NCBI GenBank assembly: GCA_031363085.1
Contig: JANLTU010000216.1
Location: 1-6,859, forward strand
Length of the DNA: 6,859 nucleotides
Direction: 5' to 3'
Source of the DNA: UBA6921 sp031363085
GTDB taxonomy: Bacteria; Pseudomonadota; Gammaproteobacteria; SG8-11
The position numbers were made by a program, and so were the translations under genes. A model generated the notes under the pieces. That model worked only from the letters and a program-made list of their open reading frames with translations, was not told where the DNA came from and made no database searches. This document shows, in pieces, positions 1-5,202 of the stretch (position 1 is its first letter; every line of letters starts with the position of its first letter).

Positions 1-1
1 C

Positions 2-601
2 GCCGCCGATCTGATTATTCTTCCCGGCAGCAAAAGTGTGTGCTCCGACCTCGCCTGGCTGCGTGCGCAAGGCTGGGAGCACGCGCTGCTGCGGCACCTG
101 CGTTACGGCGGCAAGGTGCTGGGGATTTGCGGCGGCTTTCAAATGCTCGGCCAGCAAATTCACGATCCGCACGGATTGGAAGGTGCGCCCGGCAGCATGG
201 CCGGACTGCGCTTGCTCGACGTCGTCACCACGCTGGCGCCGGAAAAACAATTGCAGCGCGTCAGCGGCGCGCTCGCCTTCGAGCACGCGCCGGTCACGGG
301 TTACGAGATTCACCACGGCGTGACAGTAGGCACTGCGTTACTGCGTCCACTGGTTACACTAGCCGCGCGCAATGACGGCGCGATCTCCGCCGACGAGCAC
401 ATCATCGGCACCTATTTGCATGGTCTGTTCGATTCACCGCCGGCGTGCGCCGCGCTGCTACGCTGGGCCGGTTTGCGCGCGGTGCAGCCGCTTGACTACC
501 CGCAGTTGCGCGAGCAAGGCATCAACCGTATCGCGGATGCGTTGGCGCAACACCTCGATATGCGACACATCAATACCTTGCTCGGGCTGAACGCGTCATG
601 A
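2..601 (+). CDS. cobQ: Cobyric acid synthase CobQ, C-terminal part (5' end outside window)
   Basis: CobQ is the glutamine-dependent amidase that adds amide groups to the side chains of adenosylcobyrinic acid a,c-diamide to give cobyric acid, in the cytoplasm. Only the C-terminal class I glutamine amidotransferase domain is visible. The frame is open from base 2 and begins with ADLIILPGSKSV, a typical CobQ motif at the start of this domain. The nucleophile is the Cys codon at 128-130 in GICGGFQMLG. The catalytic His is at 419-421 in GTYLHGLFDSP. The gene ends with TGA at 599-601, overlapping the ATG of cobU by 4 bases. The N-terminal ATP-binding synthetase domain must lie upstream of the window. 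CobB-type cobyrinate synthases share the amidotransferase fold, but the PGSKS motif and the cobU neighbour favour CobQ. Confidence 0.95.
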   Translation, partial: AADLIILPGSKSVCSDLAWLRAQGWEHALLRHLRYGGKVLGICGGFQMLGQQIHDPHGLEGAPGSMAGLRLLDVVTTLAPEKQLQRVSGALAFEHAPVTGYEIHHGVTVGTALLRPLVTLAARNDGAISADEHIIGTYLHGLFDSPPACAALLRWAGLRAVQPLDYPQLREQGINRIADALAQHLDMRHINTLLGLNAS

Positions 602-1119
602 AAGAGCTGATCCTTGGCGGCGTGCGCTCCGGCAAAAGCCGTTACGCGGAACAACGCGCGCTCGCCAGCCAGCGGCCCGTCATCTATGTCGCAACGGCAA
701 GCGGCGGCGATGCGGAAATGTCCGCACGGATTCGCGCCCATCAAGCGCGCCGCCCGGCCGCGTGGACACTGGTCGAAACACCGCGCACGCTGGCGGCGAC
801 ACTGCATGCACAGGCGGCGCCCGAGCGTTGCGTGTTGGTCGATTGTTTAACGCTGTGGCTGACAAACTTGCTGTGCGCCGCAGATGAAGTTGCTTTTCGC
901 GCCGAGCGCAGCGCGTTGCTTGACATTTTTACGACCTTACCGGGGCACATCATCCTGGTCAGCAACGAAACCAACCTGGGCGTGATGCCGCTGGGCGAAC
1001 TCACACGCCGCTTCGGCGACGAAGCCGGATGTCTACACCAGGAACTGGCCGCCTTGTGCGACCGCGTCGTACTAACCGTCGCCGGCCTACCACTTTTTTT
1101 AAAAGGAACCGCTCCATGA
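598..1119 (+). CDS. cobU: Bifunctional adenosylcobinamide kinase / guanylyltransferase CobU (CobP)
   Basis: CobU phosphorylates adenosylcobinamide and then transfers GMP to it, giving adenosylcobinamide-GDP, the substrate of CobS. The 173-residue product is close to the usual length of about 180. It starts with a P-loop, GGVRSGKS, at residues 7-14. His48 in ARIRAHQARRP fits the position of the histidine that is guanylylated in Salmonella CobU. The VDCLTLWLTN (81-90) and VSNETNLGVMP (121-131) blocks and the C-terminal VAGLPLFLKG are also family hallmarks. The ATG at 598 overlaps the cobQ stop (ATGA), so translation is probably coupled. The stop at 1117-1119 overlaps the cobT start in the same way. 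Nothing suggests damage. Confidence 0.96.
   Translation: MKELILGGVRSGKSRYAEQRALASQRPVIYVATASGGDAEMSARIRAHQARRPAAWTLVETPRTLAATLHAQAAPERCVLVDCLTLWLTNLLCAADEVAFRAERSALLDIFTTLPGHIILVSNETNLGVMPLGELTRRFGDEAGCLHQELAALCDRVVLTVAGLPLFLKGTAP
1101..1107 (+). promoter_or_regulatory. Ribosome binding site that sets the cobT start
   Basis: AAAAGGA lies 8 bases before the ATG at 1116, inside the end of cobU. It supports 1116 over the in-frame upstream ATG at 1029, which would give a basic 29-residue extension not seen in the family and a deep overlap with cobU. Confidence 0.7.
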
Positions 1120-2171
1120 CAAATAGTGCTTGGCTATCCGCTCCCATTGCAAAGCTGAATGAAACCGCACGCGGCGCAGCCGAACAGCGCCAAACGCAAT
1201 TAACCAAACCACCCGGTGCACTCGGACAACTCGAAGCTCTGGCGATTCAACTGGCGGCGCTGCAGGGCACACCGCGCCCGACACTGGAACGCGTGCACAT
1301 CGCCGTGTTCGCCGCCGATCACGGTGTGGCCGCTGAAGGCGTGTCGGCGTTTCCGCAAGCGGTGACCGCCGAGATGGTGCGCAACTTCGCACGCGGTGGG
1401 GCGGCAATCAGCGTGCTCGCCCGGCAACTGGGCGCGACGCTGGAAGTGCTGAATCTTGGCACCGTGGTCGATACCGGCGCGTTGGCCGGCGTGCTTGACC
1501 TCAAGCTTGGCCCCGGTACCGCGAACTTCGCGAACACGGCAGCCATGACCCATGACCAACTTGCCCGTGCGCTCGATGTCGGACGCCAAACAGCGGAACG
1601 CGCAAAACACGCCGGTGCACACCTGTTCATCGGCGGTGAGATGGGCATCGGCAACACCACCTCCGCTGCCGCGCTCGCCTGCGCCTTACTCGATGCGCCC
1701 CCTGAGCTGCTCGCCGGACCGGGTACCGGGCTTGATATTCATGGCGTGAGCCACAAGGTCAAAGTGCTTCGCGCTGCGCTTGCGCTGCATCGCGTGCCGG
1801 GTCTTGATGACAGTGAAATACTGCGACGCCTCGGCGGCTTCGAAATCGCCGCGCTTGCCGGCAGCTATGTGGCGTGCGCGCAGCGCGGCGTGCCGGTGCT
1901 GATCGACGGCTTCATTGCCACGGCCGCAGCGCTGGTGGCAACACGCATCTGCCCCGGCAGCGATCAATGGTTTCTCTACGCGCACACCTCTGCCGAACCG
2001 GGCCACGCCTGCCTGCTCGAAGCGCTGCGCGCACGCCCGCTGTTGAACCTTGGCATGCGTCTGGGCGAAGGCAGCGGCGCCGCCGTCGCAGTGCCGCTGC
2101 TACGCCTCGCCTGCGCGCTGCACAACGACATGGCGACGTTCGCCGAAGCAGGCGTGTCGGGTAAATCATGA
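1116..2171 (+). CDS. cobT: Nicotinate-nucleotide--dimethylbenzimidazole phosphoribosyltransferase CobT
   Basis: CobT transfers phosphoribose from nicotinate mononucleotide to 5,6-dimethylbenzimidazole, making alpha-ribazole 5'-phosphate, the lower ligand precursor of cobalamin. The product is 351 residues, the usual family length. Visible motifs are KPPGALGQLE (31-40), FAADHGV (65-71), GGEMGIGNTTSAAAL (173-187) and NLGMRLGEGSGAA (311-323). Glu175 and Glu318 correspond to Glu174 and the catalytic-base Glu317 of Salmonella CobT. The chosen ATG overlaps the cobU stop by 4 bases and has a good ribosome binding site inside cobU. An in-frame ATG at 1029 was rejected. The gene overlaps cobC by ATGA at 2168-2171. 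Confidence 0.97.
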   Translation: MTNSAWLSAPIAKLNETARGAAEQRQTQLTKPPGALGQLEALAIQLAALQGTPRPTLERVHIAVFAADHGVAAEGVSAFPQAVTAEMVRNFARGGAAISVLARQLGATLEVLNLGTVVDTGALAGVLDLKLGPGTANFANTAAMTHDQLARALDVGRQTAERAKHAGAHLFIGGEMGIGNTTSAAALACALLDAPPELLAGPGTGLDIHGVSHKVKVLRAALALHRVPGLDDSEILRRLGGFEIAALAGSYVACAQRGVPVLIDGFIATAAALVATRICPGSDQWFLYAHTSAEPGHACLLEALRARPLLNLGMRLGEGSGAAVAVPLLRLACALHNDMATFAEAGVSGKS

Positions 2172-2737
2172 GCACAACCCGCATCGATCTGCTGCGCCAC
2201 GGCGAGGTGGACGGCGGCGAGCGCTATCGCGGCAGCACCGATGATGCACTCAGCGCACGCGGTTGGGAGCAGATGCGCGCCGCCGTCGGTGACGCCTGCC
2301 CGTGGGCCTGCATCGTCAGTTCGCCGCTGCAACGCTGCGCGGCATTTGCAGTTGAATTAGCTCAACAGCATGCACGACCTGTGGAATTTGATGCACGCCT
2401 GCAAGAGATTCACTTCGGCGCTTGGGAAGGAAAAACGTCCGCCGAATTACTGGTGTCGCACCCGCAACAGCTTGCGCGCTTTTGGCACGACCCGCTCCAT
2501 CATCCTCCGCCCGACGCAGAACCGCTGCTGCACTTCGAAACGCGCGTGCTCGCCGCGTGGAACGAACACCGCGCCCGACATACTGGGAAGCAGGTCTTGA
2601 TCATTACGCACGGCGGCCCGATCCGCGCGATCATCGGCCACGTGCAGGGTTTGGCGTGGCCGGAGCGCTTGAGCATTGACGTGCCTCACGCCAGCCTGCG
2701 ACGCATGCACGCAGACACCACGCCAGCGACAGCGTGA
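2168..2737 (+). CDS. cobC: Alpha-ribazole phosphatase CobC (histidine phosphatase family)
   Basis: This is a 189-residue histidine phosphatase. In this operon the likely job is removal of the 5'-phosphate from alpha-ribazole phosphate, or from adenosylcobalamin phosphate after CobS acts. The phosphoacceptor motif LLRHGE is at residues 8-13, with His11 forming the phosphohistidine. Arg56 in SSPLQRC, Glu80 in LQEIHFGAWEGK and His148 in ITHGGPIRAIIG complete the active site. The YRGSTDDALSARG stretch (20-32) is typical of the CobC branch. Histidine phosphatases are diverse, so the specific assignment rests largely on its position between cobT and cobS. Both ends overlap neighbours by 4 bases. 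Confidence 0.9.
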   Translation: MSTTRIDLLRHGEVDGGERYRGSTDDALSARGWEQMRAAVGDACPWACIVSSPLQRCAAFAVELAQQHARPVEFDARLQEIHFGAWEGKTSAELLVSHPQQLARFWHDPLHHPPPDAEPLLHFETRVLAAWNEHRARHTGKQVLIITHGGPIRAIIGHVQGLAWPERLSIDVPHASLRRMHADTTPATA

Positions 2738-3471
2738 GCATGCGTGCGTTTTTCATCGCCGTGCAATTTCTGACGCGCTTGCCGGCTCCAGCCGCGCATG
2801 ATGTCAATGAGCGGCAGGTCGGATACTCGCTGCTGTTTTATCCGCTGGTCGGCCTGATCATCGGCGCGCTCCTCGCGGCCCTGCACTGGCTGTTGCTCGA
2901 CACGTCCGCAACCCTCGCTGCCGCGCTGCTTGTCGCGACCTGGATTTTAATCACCGGTGGTTTGCATCTCGACGGCCTAGCCGACAGCGCCGACGCCTGG
3001 GTCGGGGGCCTGCGCAATCGCGAACGCACTCTGGCCATCATGAAAGACCCGTGCTGCGGCCCGATGGGCGTGGTCGCACTGGTGGTCGTGTTGATCGTGA
3101 AGTTTGCTGCGCTTCAAACCTTGAGTACGACCGGCGACTGGATCGCATTGCTGATTGCGCCGCTGCTTGCACGCACCGCGTTACCGGCGTTGTTTGTCAC
3201 CACGCCGTATGTGCGCGCCAACGGCCTAGGTTCACCGCTGGCCGCACATCTGCCACGACATGGCGCCATTGCTGTGGTTGGTTTAGTCGTTCTGGCACTG
3301 CCGCTGTTAACCGGCGTGCACGGACTCTGGATGCTGCTGTCTGCCCTTGTTGCGTTTAGCGTGCTGCGCACCATGATGATCAAGCGCATCGGCGGCACCA
3401 CCGGCGACACCGCCGGTGCTCTGGTGGAACTGCTGGAAACCTCGACGCTGGTAGTCGCAAGTGTTGCCTGA
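2734..3471 (+). CDS. cobS: Adenosylcobinamide-GDP ribazoletransferase (cobalamin synthase) CobS
   Basis: CobS is an integral inner-membrane enzyme that joins adenosylcobinamide-GDP to alpha-ribazole (or its phosphate), the last assembly step of cobalamin. The 245-residue product is of normal size. It shows FLTRLP (12-17), the acidic metal-binding motif GGLHLDGLADSADAW (75-89) and RTLAIMKDPCCGPMGVV (98-114). Several hydrophobic segments follow to the C-terminus. The GTG at 2734 overlaps the cobC stop as GTGA, matching the 4-base overlaps at the other junctions. An ATG two codons later (2740) is an almost equivalent alternative. This is the last gene of the operon, followed by a terminator. Confidence 0.96.
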   Translation: MSMRAFFIAVQFLTRLPAPAAHDVNERQVGYSLLFYPLVGLIIGALLAALHWLLLDTSATLAAALLVATWILITGGLHLDGLADSADAWVGGLRNRERTLAIMKDPCCGPMGVVALVVVLIVKFAALQTLSTTGDWIALLIAPLLARTALPALFVTTPYVRANGLGSPLAAHLPRHGAIAVVGLVVLALPLLTGVHGLWMLLSALVAFSVLRTMMIKRIGGTTGDTAGALVELLETSTLVVASVA

Positions 3472-3537
3472 TGTTGCCTTGCACTGCATCCCGCCAATGA
3501 ATTCTTGAGCAGGCTCTAACACACTGGGCACACCAAC

Positions 3538-3570
3538 AAAAAAATGCGGGGTTGATTCCCCGCATTTTTA
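3538..3570. terminator. Bidirectional Rho-independent terminator
   Basis: A 12-bp perfect stem pairs 3540-3551 (AAAAATGCGGGG) with 3558-3569, closing a 6-base loop TTGATT. The GC-rich core is flanked by an A-run on the left and a T-run on the right, so it can act on either strand. It lies 66 bases after the cobS stop and about 40 bases after the stop of the converging minus-strand gene, so it probably ends both transcripts. Confidence 0.9.
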
Positions 3571-3608
3571 ATTACACTAAACTGCCGTGCGTAACTGCCA
3601 CTGCTAAC

Positions 3609-4079
3609 TTACGCAGCGCGCAACGTCGCCGTACGCGCTGTTGCTGTGCTGGATGCGGCACTGCTCTCAGCAACCGACGCCACAATATACGGAATCGACT
3701 TATGAGCGTCGAGCATCGCGGCCACTGGCGAGCGCCCGAGCATGGCGCACAGCGCTGCGTAGATCCCAATCAACGGCAGCATTACAAAAACACTCAAGGG
3801 CTCTGTGCTGATGACAAACACCGAACCGATCAGCGCGAGGCTGGCAACCGCCTGTGACAGTCGATACGCAACCGAGGTGTTTTCAAACAGGCTGTGAATC
3901 GCGATGCCGGTCAAACCACTGTACAAAGGATAAATGCCCAGCAGCGCAAGCCAGCTCGGCGTGTTTTCACTGGCAACCAAGACTGAGCTAATTAATGCAG
4001 CGCCCGCAATGCTGCGCGCGACGCGTTCGACTAAAGACAGTGGGTGGGTGGTCAACATATTTGTTGCGATCATGTTCAT
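3609..4079 (-). CDS. DUF2892-like membrane protein with duplicated two-helix unit
   Basis: The 156-residue product has four hydrophobic segments at about residues 20-36, 43-61, 74-90 and 95-113, so it is a small inner-membrane protein. The pattern VARSIAGAALISSV followed by LALLGIYPLYSGLTGI is typical of the DUF2892 (YgaP-like) two-helix unit. A second, more diverged copy appears at 72-118, ending LPLIGIYAALCAMLGRSPV, so it looks like a tandem duplication. The C-terminal 20 residues are rich in Ser, Ala and Thr and probably unstructured. The start at 4079 has AGGAGA (4088-4093 on the complement) 8 bases upstream. ATGs at codons 3 and 8 are alternatives with worse spacing. The function of the family is unknown and the cobalamin neighbours converge on it, so no functional link is implied. 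Confidence 0.8.
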   Translation of the reverse strand: MNMIATNMLTTHPLSLVERVARSIAGAALISSVLVASENTPSWLALLGIYPLYSGLTGIAIHSLFENTSVAYRLSQAVASLALIGSVFVISTEPLSVFVMLPLIGIYAALCAMLGRSPVAAMLDAHKSIPYIVASVAESSAASSTATARTATLRAA

Positions 4080-4087
4080 GAAATAAA

Positions 4088-4093
4088 TCTCCT
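4088..4093 (-). promoter_or_regulatory. Ribosome binding site of the DUF2892-like gene
   Basis: AGGAGA on the minus strand lies 8 bases before the ATG ending at 4079 and supports the most upstream of three closely spaced in-frame starts. Confidence 0.75.
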
Positions 4094-4117
4094 AAAGTGC
4101 GTGGGGAGCGTACTGCG

Positions 4118-4136
4118 ATGTGCTCATGAGACACAT
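4118..4136. promoter_or_regulatory. Bulged palindrome in the leader of the DUF2892-like gene
   Basis: ATGTGCTCATGAGACACAT is an inverted repeat: ATGTG and CACAT flank the 8-base palindrome CTCATGAG, with one unpaired A at 4131. It lies 39-57 bases upstream of the minus-strand start. It could be a protein-binding site or an RNA hairpin in the leader. Nothing in the sequence decides which, and it may be fortuitous. Confidence 0.3.
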
Positions 4137-4265
4137 TAAAGCAGGCGCACGTTACCGCCCCCTTACCAAATTGTTAACGCATGCTTATTTGAGCCAGCAC
4201 ACAAATGCAGCGCTCCTCGATCCCCGTCGCTTGCGAGGCATACGCCGTTCTACTGATAATGAACC

Positions 4266-4286
4266 GCCGCAGGCTGCGGCTATAAT
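4266..4286 (+). promoter_or_regulatory. Promoter -10 box with abutting palindrome, upstream of the beta-barrel gene
   Basis: TATAAT at 4281-4286 is a perfect sigma-70 type -10 box, 24 bases before the ATG at 4311. This implies a leader of roughly 18 bases. Directly upstream is GCCGCAGGCTGCGGC (4266-4280), a perfect palindrome with 7-base arms around one central G. At the usual 16-18 base spacing no good -35 hexamer is seen (AATGAA at 4258-4263 is the 17-base position). The palindrome occupies the spacer, where a regulator could repress or, with the weak -35, assist. The -10 call is fairly safe; the operator role is inference. Confidence 0.6.
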
Positions 4287-4296
4287 TTGCACTCAC

Positions 4297-4303
4297 AAGA
4301 GGA
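4297..4303 (+). promoter_or_regulatory. Ribosome binding site that sets the beta-barrel gene start
   Basis: AAGAGGA lies 7 bases before the ATG at 4311. It supports this start over the in-frame ATG at 4287, which would sit at or before the likely transcription start and would add eight polar residues in front of the signal peptide. Confidence 0.8.
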
Positions 4304-4310
4304 ATTCTCC

Positions 4311-4877
4311 ATGCAACGTGATACCACTAAAATTTTCGCCACTTCGATGCTGTTCGCCGGCGTGTTGTTCGCAGTGCCATCGGTCGTGAACGCGGCTGAG
4401 GTTCCCGAGTCCAGCATCAGCCTGTTTCTTGGCAAGAATTCCATGAAGAAAAGTGACTGGGAGCCTGTAAATAGCCAGAGCGAAGTTGGTGCGGTGCTGG
4501 ATTTAGGCCGGACCGACTCGGTGGTGGATTTGGTGGCCGGCTATTTTGCCGCCAGCGACAAAGTCAACGGGAGCATCAAGTTGGAAACCTCGGAAATCGC
4601 GGTGGGCGCGCGCAAAGTATTTCGCGGCGATGCAGGCATCGCGCCCTTCGCCGAGGGCGGTCTGGCCTATATCAGCGCCAAACGCAGCACCGCATTACTA
4701 AGCGACTCGGACAGCGGAGTGGGCTTTTGGTTGGGCGCCGGAGTGAACTTCGCGGTAGGCGATCACGTGATGGTCGGACTGGAAGCACGCTACAGCGCCG
4801 CCGATGTCACCGTGTTCAACACCAGCCGCACCGCCGGCGGCACCCACTTCGGCGTCACTTTGGGCTTTGGTTTATAG
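4311..4877 (+). CDS. Exported outer-membrane beta-barrel protein (OMP_b-brl type)
   Basis: The 188-residue product starts with a signal peptide: a short basic N-region, a hydrophobic core LFAGVLFAVPSVV (14-26) and a cleavage site near VNA-AEV at residues 28-29. The mature part of about 160 residues alternates polar and hydrophobic residues with many glycines, for example GFWLGAGVNFAVGDHVMVGLEARYSA followed by a polar loop and the final strand HFGVTLGFGL. This is the pattern of a small, probably eight-stranded, outer-membrane barrel. The last residue is Leu rather than the more usual Phe. No specific substrate or partner can be read from the sequence. The gene has its own promoter and is divergent from the DUF2892-like gene. 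Its codon use resembles the GC-rich neighbours, unlike the cassette DNA after it. Confidence 0.8.
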   Translation: MQRDTTKIFATSMLFAGVLFAVPSVVNAAEVPESSISLFLGKNSMKKSDWEPVNSQSEVGAVLDLGRTDSVVDLVAGYFAASDKVNGSIKLETSEIAVGARKVFRGDAGIAPFAEGGLAYISAKRSTALLSDSDSGVGFWLGAGVNFAVGDHVMVGLEARYSAADVTVFNTSRTAGGTHFGVTLGFGL

Positions 4878-5101
4878 CGTAACTGGGATCGCGATTGACG
4901 GGCGACTACCCCGCCAATCGCAATGCCGATTATGCAAGCCTGACCCTGCTCACGGCCAACATTGGCTTCTAGGTGAACGGCTGCGTACTCCTTCCCTGAG
5001 CGGGTTCTTAACGCGGCACCCACTTGATGGAAGAAATCTTTCTTCCGCCTTCTGATGATAGACCTTGCCTTCTCAATAAGATCGGTATTTCTTTGGTCCA
5101 T
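4790..5101 (-). pseudogene. Truncated cytidine/blasticidin deaminase-like cassette gene
   Basis: The ATG at 5101 lies 12 bases inside the attC end at 5113, the usual position of a cassette gene start. The first 50 residues (to about 4952) read like the N-terminus of a small cytidine-deaminase-family protein: IEKARSIIRRR, then VGAALRTRSGKEYAAVHLEANVGR. In active relatives a zinc-binding Cys-Ala-Glu motif follows within a few residues, and a PCxxC motif later. Here the sequence becomes EQGQACIIGIAIGG, with no catalytic Glu. The frame then runs through the stem-loop and 88 bases into the antisense of the beta-barrel gene before stopping at 4790. The recognisable part is 4952-5101; the rest is probably read-through of unrelated DNA. 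Family assignment is from remembered motif pattern and is moderately sure. An active product is unlikely. Confidence 0.6.
4891..4921. other. Stem-loop just downstream of the beta-barrel gene
   Basis: GCGATTG (4891-4897) pairs with CAATCGC (4915-4921). After one A/C mismatch, CGGG (4899-4902) pairs with CCCG (4910-4913) around a 7-base loop. It lies 14 bases after the stop codon of the beta-barrel gene. There is no T-run after it on either strand, so it is not a classical intrinsic terminator. It could protect the 3' end of the mRNA or mark the edge of the older chromosomal sequence next to the cassette DNA. Confidence 0.5.
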
Positions 5102-5112
5102 GATTTTCGAGA

Positions 5113-5202
5113 GCCTAACGCTGAGTTGTGCCGCGCCTGCCACGAACGCAACAGGAAACGCAGTGCACTGTCCCGGGCGTCGGCACGAACGACGGGTTAG
5201 AC
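5113..5202 (-). other. Integron attC recombination site
   Basis: The 90-base site is bounded by GCCTAAC (5113-5119) and GTTAGAC (5196-5202), both matching the integron core RYYYAAC / GTTRRRY and pairing at six of seven positions. Inside, 5125-5137 pairs with 5176-5190. The stem is interrupted only by two unpaired bases, G5187 and T5180. Between core and inner stem, 5120-5124 and 5191-5195 do not pair, giving the expected unpaired central spacer. Extrahelical G and T on this strand are the hallmark of the recombinogenic bottom strand of known attC sites, such as that of aadA. The cassette therefore reads on the minus strand, with recombination between G5119 and T5118 on that strand. The terminal part (5138-5175) includes a 10-base palindrome CAGTGCACTG. 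Confidence 0.9.

Noticed and set aside
102..116. GGCACCTGCGTTACG and similar short GC-rich repeats inside cobQ and cobT
   Set aside because: They are explained by codon bias in GC-rich coding sequence.
1029..1115. Upstream in-frame start of cobT at 1029
   Set aside because: It would add 29 very basic residues not found in the family and overlap cobU by about 90 bases. The ATG at 1116 has a ribosome binding site and the operon's usual 4-base overlap.
1200..1660. Long minus-strand open frames opposite cobT, and similar ones opposite cobS and cobU
   Set aside because: They lie antisense to well-conserved genes, have compositions typical of GC-rich shadow frames, and show no recognisable motifs.
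4287..4310. Upstream start of the beta-barrel gene at 4287
   Set aside because: It lies directly behind the -10 box, before or at the expected transcription start, and would put polar residues before the signal peptide.
4891..4921. Intrinsic terminator after the beta-barrel gene
   Set aside because: The stem is good but there is no T-run after it on either strand.
5113..5202. attC read in the plus orientation, making 4311-4877 or plus-strand DNA before it the cassette gene
   Set aside because: Both terminal sequences fit the degenerate core in either direction, but the extrahelical G and T lie on the plus-strand right arm. This makes the plus strand the recombinogenic bottom strand. The TPR gene position and orientation agree with the minus direction.
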